A stretch of DNA of 64,000 bases from Nocardia albiluteola. GTDB taxonomy: Bacteria; Actinomycetota; Actinomycetes; Mycobacteriales; Mycobacteriaceae. The translations under genes and the position numbers were made by a program. Shown here piece by piece: positions 20,917 to 29,520 of this stretch (positions within the stretch are counted from its first letter, which is position 1; each line of letters opens with the position of its first letter). The DNA is taken from NCBI RefSeq assembly GCF_018860155.1, contig NZ_JAHKNI010000001.1, forward strand, positions 261,333-325,332, written 5' to 3'. The notes beneath the pieces were generated by a model, which was given only the letters and a program-made list of their open reading frames with translations, did not search any database and was not told where the DNA came from.

Positions 20917-21110
20917 GGAATTTGCGAACCAGCCGATCGTGGGACCGCGGTGACCCCCGAGCGGGCCATGTGCCGGGCACCGCCGCGTCCGCCGGAAGGC
21001 GCCCGGCGCCGGACCCGATGGCGAGTCGGGGGTCGGCTGTTCGCGAGATCTCCCGCAGCGCGCAGGGGTGACGAGGGAGCGTCCGGCAACAGTGCAGTGT
21101 CGAAACAGCG

Positions 21111-21139
21111 AGGCCCGCACCGTAATCCGGTGCGGGCCT
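21111..21139 (-). terminator. Terminator of the SDR gene
   Basis: Arms AGGCCCGCACCG and CGGTGCGGGCCT (with slight slippage) with a 4-base loop lie just beyond the stop of the minus-strand SDR gene. The stem resembles the htpG terminator. Between the two hairpins I see no supported gene. Confidence 0.85.
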
Positions 21140-21158
21140 AGTTGATTGCCGTACCTGG

Positions 21159-21926
21159 CTACCGCGGAGCCATGCGCAGGGCGCCGTCCATGCGGATGGT
21201 CTCGCCGTTGAGGTAGTCGTGCTCGGTGATGTACTGCGCCAGCTGCGCGTACTCGTCCGGGCGACCCAGGCGCGAGGGGAACGGCACGCCCGCCTCGAGG
21301 CCCTTGCGGTACTCCTCGGTGACACCGGCCAGCATCGGGGTGTCGATGATGCCGGGGGCGATGGTGTTGACCCGGATGCCGAACTGCGCCAGATCGCGCG
21401 CGGCCGGGATCGTCATGCCGGCGACGCCGCCCTTCGAGGCGGAGTAGGCGATCTGACCGATCTGGCCCTCGAAGGCCGCCACCGACGCGGTGTTGATGAC
21501 GACGCCGCGCTGGCCGTACTCGTCCACGGCCTCGGTCTTGGAGATCGCGTCCGCCGCCAGGCGCATGACGTTGAAGCTGCCCAGCAGGTTCACCGTGATC
21601 ACCGTGCGGAACAGTTCCAGATCGTGCGGGCCGTTCTTGGACAGAATGCGCCCGGCCCAGCCGACGCCGGCGCAGTTCACGACGATGCGCAGCGGCACGC
21701 CGGACTCGACGACGGTGGCGACCGCGGCCGCGACCTCGTCGCCGCTGGTCACATCGGTCGGGATCAGGGTCACGCCGGCGGGGACGTTGTCGCCGGCCCG
21801 CTCGATCGACTGCTGCAGGTCCAGGCCGAATACGGTCGCGCCCTGGTCGGCGAAGCGCTTGGCGGTCGCGGCGCCCAGGCCGGACGCAGCCCCGGTGATG
21901 ATTGCGGCAGAGCCGGAAATCTCCAC
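21159..21926 (-). CDS. Short-chain dehydrogenase/reductase
   Basis: 255 residues from GTG 21926 (GAGAGGA about 10 bases upstream). The NAD(P) site IITGAASGLGAATAKRFADQG is at residues 9-29, followed by NCAGVGWAGR, the catalytic Ser in NTASVAAFEGQIGQ, and YSASKGGVAG with Tyr and Lys. The sequence resembles type II 3-hydroxyacyl-CoA dehydrogenases (HSD17B10-like), which oxidise 3-hydroxyacyl-CoAs or steroids. A TetR regulator is divergent, 161 bases away, and may control it. Confidence 0.88.
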   Translation of the reverse strand: MEISGSAAIITGAASGLGAATAKRFADQGATVFGLDLQQSIERAGDNVPAGVTLIPTDVTSGDEVAAAVATVVESGVPLRIVVNCAGVGWAGRILSKNGPHDLELFRTVITVNLLGSFNVMRLAADAISKTEAVDEYGQRGVVINTASVAAFEGQIGQIAYSASKGGVAGMTIPAARDLAQFGIRVNTIAPGIIDTPMLAGVTEEYRKGLEAGVPFPSRLGRPDEYAQLAQYITEHDYLNGETIRMDGALRMAPR

Positions 21927-22087
21927 GGTGATTTGGTCCTCTCGTTTGTGACGGCCCTCGCTGGCCTTCCGTCAACACCGCACACTAATCGGCCGCCCCA
22001 TGGCGGGCGTGCCCGGCGTCGTTCGTGCCGGATCGCGGCTGGGCGAGAATGGAGCAAATCCGCTCGCAAGCACCTGGAGCCGCACCC

Positions 22088-22789
22088 ATGTCAGACCCGG
22101 CCGCCACCCTGCCGGACCCGGACGCCACCCTGCCCGACCCGGACGCCCCTAGGCGCCGGCTACCCCGGGGCCGGCACGGCCTGCCGCGGGAGACGGTCGT
22201 CGCCTCCCAGCGCGACCGCATCCTGAGCGCGATGGGGGCGGCGATGGCCGACAACGGGTACGTGGGCACGTCCGTCGCGGCGATCATCAAGCGCGCCGGG
22301 GTGTCCCGCGAGACGTTCTACGAGCAGTTCCGTTCCAAGGAGGACTGTTTCGAGGCGTCCTACGAGCGGGCGGTGGAACTGCTGCTCGCGCGGATCGTGG
22401 CGGCCACGCAGTCGCCGGACGCACCGGACGACCGTGAGGGGCGCATCGAGGCGATGCTGGGCGCGTATCTCGCCGGGCTGGCCGCCGAACCGGCCGATGC
22501 GCGCCTGTTTCTGATCGAGGTGTACGCGGTCGGCCCCGAGGCGATCGCCCGGCGCGCGCGGCTGCAGGAGTCCTTCGTGGCGATGGTCGCGGACATTCTC
22601 GACGCGCACACCGAGGAGCAGTTGTTCGCGTGTCAGACGCTGGTCGCCGCGCTGAGCGCGATGGTCACCGCCCGGGTTGCCGCGGGCGATATGGACGGAC
22701 TGCGCGCATTGCGCGAACCGCTGCTGGGGCTGTTGCGGCGCAGCGGGGAGCTGTTCGGGTCGGCGGCGGGTGCGTCGGCCGCGCGTTGA
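22088..22789 (+). CDS. TetR-family transcriptional regulator
   Basis: 233 residues from ATG 22088. A flexible N-terminus with a doubled LPDPDATLPDPDA (18-bp tandem repeat) precedes the helix-turn-helix: RDRILSAMGAAMADNGYVGT and IIKRAGVSRETFYEQFRSKE (about 45-85). The C-terminal ligand domain is all helical and typical in length. It likely represses the divergent SDR gene or itself; I saw no clear palindrome in the gap. Confidence 0.87.
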   Translation: MSDPAATLPDPDATLPDPDAPRRRLPRGRHGLPRETVVASQRDRILSAMGAAMADNGYVGTSVAAIIKRAGVSRETFYEQFRSKEDCFEASYERAVELLLARIVAATQSPDAPDDREGRIEAMLGAYLAGLAAEPADARLFLIEVYAVGPEAIARRARLQESFVAMVADILDAHTEEQLFACQTLVAALSAMVTARVAAGDMDGLRALREPLLGLLRRSGELFGSAAGASAAR

Positions 22790-22831
22790 GACTGGCCGGC
22801 GTACCTGGCCAATGCCGGTGCGCGGCTACCG

Positions 22832-23578
22832 TTACCGTCGGCTGTGCAGCGGTTGGGGATCGTCCTGCTTCGGGTCGGCCTGTGTGATCGGCTCCGGGCG
22901 ACGGGCATCTGCCCGGCCGAGCCCCCACAGCGCAACGCCCGCGACGGCCGGGACGACCACTGCGAGCGCGCACTCCGGCAGCCGTCCCAGGTGCGGTGCC
23001 ACCGCCGCCAGCAGCGTCGCCGCGCCGATGTACAGGAACAGCAGGCCCGAGCCGATCGCTATCGCCCGTTCGGGGATGTGCTTGCCCACCGCGATGCCCA
23101 GGACGATGGCCAGTGCGCCCGCCGCGACCATCCCGGCGACCGAACCGACCCAGACGGCCACCCAGTTCCGGTCCGAGGCCAGCGCGACGATAGCGAACAT
23201 CGTCCGATCGCCGAGCTCGGCGAGCAGGAATGCCGAGAGCACCACCAGGAACGCCTTGGCGGGGGAGCGGCGCGCGGAATCGTCCTCGGCGAGCTCGGGA
23301 TCCGGCTCCGGTGTGCGCGCGCCGCGCAGGGTCCACAGGCCGACCGCGAGCAGCACGACGGCGGTGATGACGGCGATCGCGGGGGTGGGCAGCGCGGCCC
23401 CGAGGAAGTGCCCGACGCCGACCGCGATCAGATTGACCGCCACGCTGGCGGCGGTGATGGCGGACAGCACGACCCACCACCGATAGCGCAGGGCAAAGGT
23501 CAGCGCCATCAGCTGGGATTTGTCCCCGAGCTCGGCGACGAATAGCACGCCGAAACTCAGCAATATCGTGGCGATCAT
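22832..23578 (-). CDS. TMEM165/GDT1 (UPF0016) family cation transporter
   Basis: 248 residues from ATG 23578. Two repeats carry the family signature: FGVLFVAELGDKSQLMALTF (residues 9-28) and LLAELGDRTMFAIVALA (about 110), within six or seven membrane helices. Members export Mn2+ (or carry Ca2+). A longer frame to 23755 exists, but it would translate the riboswitch, so ATG 23578 is the better start. The Mn2+-sensing riboswitch directly upstream supports a role in manganese efflux. Confidence 0.9.
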   Translation of the reverse strand: MIATILLSFGVLFVAELGDKSQLMALTFALRYRWWVVLSAITAASVAVNLIAVGVGHFLGAALPTPAIAVITAVVLLAVGLWTLRGARTPEPDPELAEDDSARRSPAKAFLVVLSAFLLAELGDRTMFAIVALASDRNWVAVWVGSVAGMVAAGALAIVLGIAVGKHIPERAIAIGSGLLFLYIGAATLLAAVAPHLGRLPECALAVVVPAVAGVALWGLGRADARRPEPITQADPKQDDPQPLHSRR

Positions 23579-23671
23579 GATTGCGCTCCCAGGTCTTCGG
23601 CCTGTCGGCCGCAGACGGGGATGCCTGTCGGCCGACAACGCATCCGAGAATTCGGTTGGTCTGCTATCGGC

Positions 23672-23788
23672 CGAAGGTCTCGCCCACCGGCGGCGCCGGG
23701 TGTGATGACCCGCCGTGGCACCGGTTCGCGCGGCCGGATCCGATGGGATCAGCATGTCGACCGCGCGATTGGGGGCTACTCCCCTTCG
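23672..23788 (-). promoter_or_regulatory. yybP-ykoY (manganese) riboswitch
   Basis: On the minus strand the leader reads CGAAGG GGAGTAGC ... GTCGACATGCTGA ... GGCGAGA CCTTCG. The two conserved loops GGGGAGTAGC and GGCGAGACCTT are those of the Mn2+-binding yybP-ykoY element, and CGAAGG/CCTTCG closes the P1 stem (23783-23788 with 23672-23677). It ends about 93 bases before the start of the TMEM165-family gene. The switch is expected to turn expression on when Mn2+ is high. The rest of the gap to 23917 shows nothing else. Confidence 0.88.
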
Positions 23789-23917
23789 CTGCGAGCAAGC
23801 CTACCCTGAGGTGCCGCGCGATGCCAACCGGGCGTGGGCGAAATCGCAATGCGCACAATAAGTTTGGCGATCCAACCCGAAGATTTCGGGTACCCGTCAC
23901 GCTTCGTGCGCATCGCC

Positions 23918-24445
23918 TTATGCGGCAATGAGCATCGCCAGCACCGCGGTGTCCGGGTCGCTGATCGGATCCACGCCGACCCGGCTGACCATCGAGGTCA
24001 CCGTGCCGTCCAGCTCGGCCTCCACCCAGGCCGCGCGATGCTGCAGACCCAGGTGCGGCAGGCCCGGAAGCAGCACACAGCCCGAGGCGGCGCCGCTGCA
24101 TTCGGGCAGCGAGGGCCGCGTTTCCGAGGGGGGATGCAGCATCATCAGCGCCGACGGCACATGCTGGGCAAACCGTCCCGGCTCGAGGGCTCGCTCGCCC
24201 AGGATCGGGCCCTCCGCCAGGACCAGGCCCACGGTGCCGGGTTCGGGATCGTCGGGCAGATCCTCGCGCGCGCCGAAGACCGTGGTCGTGGCCAGCAGTC
24301 CCGGCAGGCTGGCGACCCGCACGGCCAGGGCGAGCAGCTGCGCCCACTCCTTGGTGGTATCCGGCCACCGGCCCCCGATGAGGAACCCCCGCAGTGATCC
24401 GTGCGCCTGGAACGGCGTGACTCGAACCGGATCGTTGGTGTGCAT
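23918..24445 (-). CDS. Conserved hypothetical protein
   Basis: 175 residues from ATG 24445 with GGGAGG 6 bases upstream; the longer ORF lacks support. No signal peptide or membrane segment. It begins MHTNDPVRVTPFQAHGSLRG and contains KEWAQLLALAVRVASLPGLL, TTVFGAREDLPDD and PECSGAASGCVLLPGLPHLG. I do not recognise a domain. It lies between the riboswitch-controlled transporter and sodA, both on the same strand. Confidence 0.65.
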   Translation of the reverse strand: MHTNDPVRVTPFQAHGSLRGFLIGGRWPDTTKEWAQLLALAVRVASLPGLLATTTVFGAREDLPDDPEPGTVGLVLAEGPILGERALEPGRFAQHVPSALMMLHPPSETRPSLPECSGAASGCVLLPGLPHLGLQHRAAWVEAELDGTVTSMVSRVGVDPISDPDTAVLAMLIAA

Positions 24446-24587
24446 CGTGGCCTCCCGAGTCGTACCGGGATGGCTGCCGAAATAGCGAGCCGTCCTGAAG
24501 TTGCGAGTACCCGAGAATGGCCCGGACAATGTCTGGCACACAAGTACCAGAGAGTGCTAAGTCGCTGGTAACCACGCTGAAACGGGA

Positions 24588-24623
24588 AGTGGGCCCCCGA
24601 ACCTTCCGGCTCGGGGGCCCACT
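24588..24623 (-). terminator. Terminator after superoxide dismutase
   Basis: A stem AGTGGGCCCCCGA with TCGGGGGCCCACT, 64 bases beyond the sod stop on the minus strand. The 24446-24686 gap otherwise holds only the leader of the hypothetical gene. Confidence 0.85.
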
Positions 24624-24686
24624 GGGTGCGTTGTTCACCGGCCTCGCGGCCGGGTGTGTCGCTGTAGCGGCGAAGCCGCCTCGCGA

Positions 24687-25310
24687 TCAGCCGAAGACCA
24701 GGCCCTTGGCCTGCGAGGTCGCCCGCGCGAAGCGCTCCTGCACGTCAGCCCAGTTGACGACGTTCCAGAACGCCTTCACGTAGTCGGCCTTGACGTTCTT
24801 GTACTGCAGGTAGAACGCGTGCTCCCACATGTCGACCTGCAGCAGCGGGATGACGCCCAGCGGCACGTTGGCCTGCTGGTCGTACAGCTGGAAGGTCAGC
24901 AGCTTCTGGCCCAGCTGGTCGTAGCCCAGCACGGCCCAGCCCGAACCCTGCAGGCCGTTGGCGGCGGCGGTGAACTGCGCGCGGAACTTGTCGAACGAAC
25001 CGAACTGGTCGTCGATCGCGGCGGCCAGCTCGCCGATCGGCTTGTCGCCGCCGTTCGGGGACAGGTTCTTCCACCAGATGGAGTGGTTGACGTGCCCACC
25101 CAGGTGGAACGCCAGGTTCTTCTCGTTCAGGAAGATCGCGCTGTGGTCGCCCGACTCCCGGGCGGCCTCGAGCTTCTCGAGCGCGGCGTTGGCGCCGGCC
25201 ACGTAGGCGGCGTGGTGCTTGGAATGGTGGAGCTCGTTGATCTGCCCGGAGATATGCGGCTCCAGGGCGCCGTAGTCGTAATCCAGATCTGGCAGCGTGT
25301 ACTCAGCCAC
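24687..25310 (-). CDS. sodA: Superoxide dismutase, Fe/Mn family
   Basis: 207 residues from GTG 25310, with GGAAGGGACATC before it. Metal ligands are visible: His in [15 protein letters not shown], His in [14 protein letters not shown], and Asp/His in the signature [12 protein letters not shown]. It dismutates superoxide. There is no ordinary signal peptide; mycobacterial SodA is exported without one. The place between gltBD and pheA matches sodA in mycobacteria. Which metal it uses cannot be decided here. Confidence 0.95.
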   Translation of the reverse strand: MAEYTLPDLDYDYGALEPHISGQINELHHSKHHAAYVAGANAALEKLEAARESGDHSAIFLNEKNLAFHLGGHVNHSIWWKNLSPNGGDKPIGELAAAIDDQFGSFDKFRAQFTAAANGLQGSGWAVLGYDQLGQKLLTFQLYDQQANVPLGVIPLLQVDMWEHAFYLQYKNVKADYVKAFWNVVNWADVQERFARATSQAKGLVFG

Positions 25311-25509
25311 GATGTCCCTTCCTCCTCTGTCAGGCCGTCTGCACCCAGTATTGCCGAGCGCACCCAACCATCATTCGTACACCCGCTCGTGTGCAACCGC
25401 GCTCAACGCCCCCAGAATTCCTGGTGAATGGTGGATCGCGCCGGGCTCGATCCCCGGCCCGAAAGAGAGTGCCGGTCCGGCGGGGAAGTCCGGCAGTAGC
25501 ATCGGGATC

Positions 25510-25770
25510 ATTTCCTGGTACGACGAAATCGTTGGGCGCCTTGGACTTCCGGAACCGACAATGGTCACCGCCGAGCAGGCCCTGCCGGGCCGGGCGGGCG
25601 CGATCGTGGTGCCGGGCAAGCACTTTCCCGCCCCGTCCGAGCCGTACCCGGTTGTGACCCCGCCCGGGTTCTTCTACGCCGAGGCCTACCACCAGCAGTA
25701 TCTGGCCAAGAATCCCGGCGGCTACTGCCCGGTGCACGCAACGGGCGTGAGCTGCCCGGTAGGGCTGGGG
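25510..25770 (+). pseudogene. msrA: msrA relic with the catalytic core deleted
   Basis: The frame reads [20 protein letters not shown] then [20 protein letters not shown], the N-terminus typical of actinobacterial peptide-methionine (S)-sulfoxide reductase, and jumps straight to [20 protein letters not shown] and GVSCPVG, the normal C-terminus. About 110 residues that should hold the GCFWG active site are missing, yet the frame is kept. No ATG/GTG fits the usual start (ATT 25510 or an internal ATG 25561) and the expected stop after SCPVG is gone: the frame runs on to 25899 opposite the next gene. It should be inactive. Confidence 0.82.
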
Positions 25771-25771
25771 C

Positions 25772-25799
25772 TCGGCTGGTCCCGCGCGGGACCAGCCGA
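25772..25799. terminator. Perfect palindromic terminator
   Basis: TCGGCTGGTCCCGC and its exact complement, between the msrA relic and the convergent gene ending at 25802. Confidence 0.85.
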
Positions 25800-25801
25800 T
25801 C

Positions 25802-26413
25802 TCACATCGGAGGCGCGACGTCCGGGAGCATGGTGCGCGGGTCGCAGGCGTCGTGGGCCTTCCACCAGCGCCTGCCGCCCTCGACGAACTCCTGGGTAGG
25901 GATCTCGACCCCGTCGGGTGTGGTGATGGACACATCCTCGAACCAGATGCGCACATCGAGCTCGCGCGGATCGATGCCCTCCTGCTGCGAGAACTCCAGC
26001 AGATGCGTGCCCGGCCCGTCGCCGACGGAGGTGTCGAAGCTCAGCAGCTCGCGCCACAGCGCCCAGCCGCTGTCGTCGGCATCGACGAAATCCCAGCCGT
26101 GCAGGGAACCGCCGCCGAATCCGCTCACTGCCTCGTCGAGCGTCTCCAGGGTGAGCGGGAAGACCTGCGGCTCGGCATCGTCCCAGCGCTGCATGCGCAG
26201 CGAGGCGGCGATCCGGCTGACGTCGGTGAGCGTCAGGCTCACCCGGCGATCCGCTGGAGGCGGCCCGTCGGCCGGTAGTGTGAGCACCTCGAGTTCGAGT
26301 CGTACCCGGGCGGCCCCGGCGTCGGGCACGACGCCGAGGCATATGCCCTCGGCGAGTGCGGTGTTGAGTCCGGCCGTATCCAATCCGTCGAGTAACCCGC
26401 GGGTCGCGTCCAT
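25802..26413 (-). CDS. Conserved hypothetical protein
   Basis: 203 residues from ATG 26413. Acidic, soluble, no signal peptide. Features are [40 protein letters not shown], a Trp-rich centre ([20 protein letters not shown]) and [20 protein letters not shown]. No domain recognised. It ends against the msrA relic with the palindromic terminator between them. Confidence 0.68.
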   Translation of the reverse strand: MDATRGLLDGLDTAGLNTALAEGICLGVVPDAGAARVRLELEVLTLPADGPPPADRRVSLTLTDVSRIAASLRMQRWDDAEPQVFPLTLETLDEAVSGFGGGSLHGWDFVDADDSGWALWRELLSFDTSVGDGPGTHLLEFSQQEGIDPRELDVRIWFEDVSITTPDGVEIPTQEFVEGGRRWWKAHDACDPRTMLPDVAPPM

Positions 26414-26902
26414 GGAACCAGGCTACCGATCCCCACGGACAAGTCAGGGATTTCGGTTTCTCGCCAGTGTTGTCGGTTTTTTTACGAAACGAGGGAACCG
26501 ATCCGTCACCACCGCCGTCCAAGTACTTGTCGGGAGCTCGCCGCAGTCTCGGATACGTACCACGGCAAGCGGCGAGGTCCCGGCGCACAGCGGTGGGCGA
26601 CCGCTCCGGGATGAGGAGGGGAGTTTCGGATCGGTCGCCCGCATGCTTCCTCGTCCCCTTCGCCGGATCCGGTCGGACCGACCGGTCTTCTACCCTCGAC
26701 CTGTGGATGAGGTTGTGGATTATGTGGATAACTCGGCCCAGGATCTGCGCGTCAGGGGCTCCGACCGGGCATCCGAAGGATTCTCATCGCAGAAACAAAC
26801 CGCGGGTTCGCGACCGGGTATGGCCGCTGACCGCCCGGCGGGGTCCGCCCACGCCATGGGGAAACTGTCCGTCCGTCCGGTGGTCGTGGCAGGATCGAAG
26901 CC
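26414..26902. other. Intergenic region without a supported gene
   Basis: It separates a minus-strand hypothetical gene from the rhodanese gene. ORFs crossing it are Arg/Ser-rich shadows. It should hold two divergent promoters; the only clear signal is the DnaA-box-like cluster. Confidence 0.6.
26702..26731 (+). promoter_or_regulatory. Cluster of three DnaA-box-like 9-mers
   Basis: TGTGGATGA (26702), TGTGGATTA (26714) and TGTGGATAA (26723) stand in the same direction within 30 bases; the last is a perfect DnaA box read on the plus strand. They lie in the 489-base gap 26414-26902, in which I find no gene. This is not oriC: no dnaA or dnaN is near. Confidence 0.45.
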
Positions 26903-27259
26903 GTGACGAGCCCCGAAGTCCCCTCGGTTCCGATCGATGCCGTACCTGCCGAATTCGATGCCGCCGGAACCCCGCAGGCGATGCTGCTCGATGTCCGCGA
27001 GGATGACGAGTGGCAGCTCGGCCACGCTCCCGGCGCGGTGCACATCCCGATGGAAGACATCCCGGCCCGCATCGAGGAACTGGACTACGACGCCGAAATC
27101 TACGTCGTCTGCCGGCAGGGCGGGCGATCGATACAGATCGTGCGGTATCTGACGCACGTCGGATTCGACGCGGTCAACGTGCTGGGTGGCATGGTGGCCT
27201 GGCAGCGGGCGGGCCGCCCGCTCGCCGCGGACGGCGACCACGAGGCGAAGATCTACTGA
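26903..27259 (+). CDS. Rhodanese-like domain protein
   Basis: 118 residues from GTG 26903. A single rhodanese fold: MLLDVREDDEWQLGHAPGAV, then the active-site loop YVVCRQGGRSIQIVRYL (catalytic Cys about residue 74) and GFDAVNVLGGMVAW. It probably transfers sulfane sulfur; the acceptor is unknown. The DUF4328 gene follows after 19 bases, and GDPD overlaps that one, so the three look like an operon. Confidence 0.9.
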   Translation: MTSPEVPSVPIDAVPAEFDAAGTPQAMLLDVREDDEWQLGHAPGAVHIPMEDIPARIEELDYDAEIYVVCRQGGRSIQIVRYLTHVGFDAVNVLGGMVAWQRAGRPLAADGDHEAKIY

Positions 27260-27278
27260 TGAGAGGGGGAATCGCGCG

Positions 27279-28376
27279 GTGAGTACGGTCGTACAGCCCT
27301 GTGCCCGTTGCGGTTCGCGCTGGGCCGTGCAGGGCAAGCCGATGCACTGGTGCCCGCGCTGCCGCGGCGTGCTGCTGTCCCCGGCCCCGGTCGACGCCCC
27401 CGCACCCCGCCGCAACTATCGCTGGGTCGCCAGGCAGCCGGGCCGGGCGCGGGACGGACGCGGCGCGGCGCCGCGGTCGGTCGCGGCCGCCCGGCCGACA
27501 CCGCAGTACACCCAGATTCCGCGATGGGGGCTGCGCGATGTCCCGCCGCAGCCGGTCCCGGTCCGGCGGCGCCGGCTGGCCGCGCTGACCGACCGCGTCG
27601 ACGGACTGCTGCGGGCCACGATCGTGCTGTTCCTGGTGGCCGCGGCCGCCGAATTCGGGCGCTACCTGCTGCTGATGCTCAACCGCAGCCGGCTGATCGA
27701 GCCGGTCGTGGTCTACCTGTCCGACTGGTCCGTCTGGATCTTCGCCGCCGCGGCCCTGGTGCTGGCGCTGCTGAGCGCGGTCGCGCTGGTGGGCTGGCTG
27801 ATCGAGGCCCGGCGCGGCGCCTATGCCCGGGAGGGGCAGCGCGATCCGCGGGGCCGGTGGACACTGCTGTGCGGTTGCGTCATCCCGGTGCTCAACCTGC
27901 TGTGGCCGGGTGTGTTCCTGACCGAACTGGCCCGTCGTACCGGCGATCCCCGCCTGCTGACCGCCGTGCGGATCTGGTGGTCGGCCTGGGTGCTGAATGG
28001 GGTCATGGTCACCGCCGCGCTGTTCTGGCACCTCGCCGGAACGCTGCAGGCCCAGGCCAACGGGGTAATTCTCACGGTGTACACCGAGTTGGTGGCCGCG
28101 GCGGTGGCGGTGTTGTCGGTGTGGGTGATTCGCCAGTGCGAGGGCCGCGATCTCCGCGGCCGCATCCGGGTGCCCAAGCGCTGGATCGCCACCGGCGGAC
28201 CGGCCGCGCCGCTGATCGAGCCGGTCCATCCGGTCGTGGTCGTGGCCCCCGAACCCGCCGCCGAGGCCGCTCCCGCTACGCCTGACCGCGCGCCGGAACC
28301 GGAGGTCGTGCAGGATGTGCCCACGGAGGCCGAATCAGTCGCCGCCTCCGAGCACGAGGAGGTCATGGCGAAGTGA
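27279..28376 (+). CDS. DUF4328 membrane protein with N-terminal zinc ribbon
   Basis: 365 residues from GTG 27279 (GAGAGGGGGA upstream). Two Cys pairs (PCARCGSRW and WCPRCRG, residues 7-30) form a zinc ribbon. A linker follows, then four or five membrane helices (LLRATIVLFLVAAAAEFGRY, WIFAAAALVLALLSAVALVG, WVLNGVMVTAALFW, ELVAAAVAVLSVWVI), and an acidic tail. It corresponds to mycobacterial Rv3843c, which also sits beside glpQ1. Function unknown. The stop overlaps the GDPD start (GTGA). Confidence 0.8.
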   Translation: MSTVVQPCARCGSRWAVQGKPMHWCPRCRGVLLSPAPVDAPAPRRNYRWVARQPGRARDGRGAAPRSVAAARPTPQYTQIPRWGLRDVPPQPVPVRRRRLAALTDRVDGLLRATIVLFLVAAAAEFGRYLLLMLNRSRLIEPVVVYLSDWSVWIFAAAALVLALLSAVALVGWLIEARRGAYAREGQRDPRGRWTLLCGCVIPVLNLLWPGVFLTELARRTGDPRLLTAVRIWWSAWVLNGVMVTAALFWHLAGTLQAQANGVILTVYTELVAAAVAVLSVWVIRQCEGRDLRGRIRVPKRWIATGGPAAPLIEPVHPVVVVAPEPAAEAAPATPDRAPEPEVVQDVPTEAESVAASEHEEVMAK

Positions 28377-29140
28377 ACCAGGGCAGTCGCGCGCCGTTCG
28401 TGGTCGCACACCGGGGCGCCTCGGCGGCGCTGCCGGAGCACACCCTCGCCGCCTATGAACTGGCCCTGCAGGAGGGCGCCGACGGCGTCGAATGCGATGT
28501 CCGGTTGACCCGCGACGGCCATCTGGTCTGCGTGCACGACCGCACGGTGGACCGCACCTCCTCGGGCACCGGGCTGGTCAGCGAGATGAGCCTGGACGAG
28601 CTGCGCGAGCTGGACTTCGGCGCCGAAGGCGCACCCGCGACGGTGCTGACCCTGAGCGAGCTCATCACGCTGGTGCTGGATTGGCGCACCCGCCCCACCA
28701 AGCTGTTCATCGAGACCAAGCATCCGGTGCGGTACGGCGCGCTGGTGGAGAACAAGGTGCTGGCCGAGCTGCAGCGGTTCGGCATCGCCACCCCGGCCTC
28801 TGCCGATCACTCGCGCGCGGTCGTGATGTCCTTCGCCGCGACGGCCGTATGGCGGATCCGCCGCGCCGCGCCGCTGCTGCCGACGGTGCTGCTGGGGGAG
28901 TCGTCCCGCTATCTCGGCGGCAGTGCCTCGACCACGGTCGGGGCGACCGCGGTCGGACCCTCGGTGCGGACCTTGCGGGAGCATCCGGATCTGGTGGACA
29001 AGGCGGCCGCGGCGGGCCGGGCCACGTACTGCTGGACGGTCGACGAGCCCGACGATGTGCGGCTGTGCGCGGATCTGGGCGTCAGCTGGATCGCCACCAA
29101 CCACCCCGGTCGCACCAAGGCGCTGCTCGCAACCGTCTGA
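28373..29140 (+). CDS. Glycerophosphodiester phosphodiesterase
   Basis: 255 residues from GTG 28373. The GDPD core is complete: VVAHRGASAALPEHT (His/Arg and Glu), GVECDVRLTRDGHLVCVHD (Glu, Asp and second His), then FIETKHPVRYG and a C-terminal CWTVDEPDDVRLCADLG / WIATNHPG. It splits glycerophosphodiesters to an alcohol and glycerol-3-phosphate. No signal peptide, so cytoplasmic. It matches mycobacterial glpQ1 in place. Confidence 0.93.
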   Translation: MNQGSRAPFVVAHRGASAALPEHTLAAYELALQEGADGVECDVRLTRDGHLVCVHDRTVDRTSSGTGLVSEMSLDELRELDFGAEGAPATVLTLSELITLVLDWRTRPTKLFIETKHPVRYGALVENKVLAELQRFGIATPASADHSRAVVMSFAATAVWRIRRAAPLLPTVLLGESSRYLGGSASTTVGATAVGPSVRTLREHPDLVDKAAAAGRATYCWTVDEPDDVRLCADLGVSWIATNHPGRTKALLATV

Positions 29141-29438
29141 CCTGTCACGTGGTCCATCGTTTGCTGGCGCCTTCGGGCCGTGAGAACGGCGTGTAGCGAG
29201 TCAGTGGATGTGTCAGCCGTCGGCCGAGCGCACGATCCGGGCGATGATCTTCTCCGATCCGCCTGCGCCGACCAGGATCGGCGCGCGCGGCCGCTGCACC
29301 GGATTCGGCCGTGCCCGGCTCGCGGCGAATCGGACGTATTTGCCCTCGTAGGCAGGCCGTCGGTCGGAATCCGGTTCGAGAATCCGCGCAACCGGTTGTT
29401 GTTGCGGAGTTGCCGATCCAGCGGGGCCTCGCACGACA

Positions 29439-29467
29439 GTGGGCCGCACCCGATCGGTGCGGCCCAC
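29439..29467 (-). terminator. Terminator of the YrdB-like gene
   Basis: GTGGGCCGCACC and GGTGCGGCCCAC form a perfect stem 38 bases beyond the minus-strand stop. The rest of 29141-29504 shows no gene. Confidence 0.85.
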
Positions 29468-29484
29468 CTGTGCTGACCCCAATA

Positions 29485-29520
29485 GTTCAGCGCGCCAGTA
29501 CGGTTCAGCGCGCCAGTACG
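29485..29520 (-). repeat. 18-bp tandem duplication over the yrdB stop codon
   Basis: GTTCAGCGCGCCAGTACG stands twice in direct succession. The upstream copy (in gene direction) encodes the end VLAR and the stop; the second copy repeats it after the stop. Confidence 0.9.

Noticed and set aside
20950..21141. A 63-codon ORF between the htpG and SDR terminators
   Set aside because: Overlaps a terminator, has an Arg/Pro-rich composition and no ribosome-binding site.
18836..21325. A long minus-strand ORF over htpG
   Set aside because: Shadow of htpG; no domain and an Arg/Leu/Val-biased sequence.
25297..25899. A 200-residue protein over the msrA relic
   Set aside because: Only the middle resembles MsrA; the ends are the sod leader region and the antisense of the next gene.
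26414..26902. Possible replication origin because of DnaA-box-like repeats
   Set aside because: No dnaA, dnaN, AT-rich unwinding region or partition genes; only three boxes.
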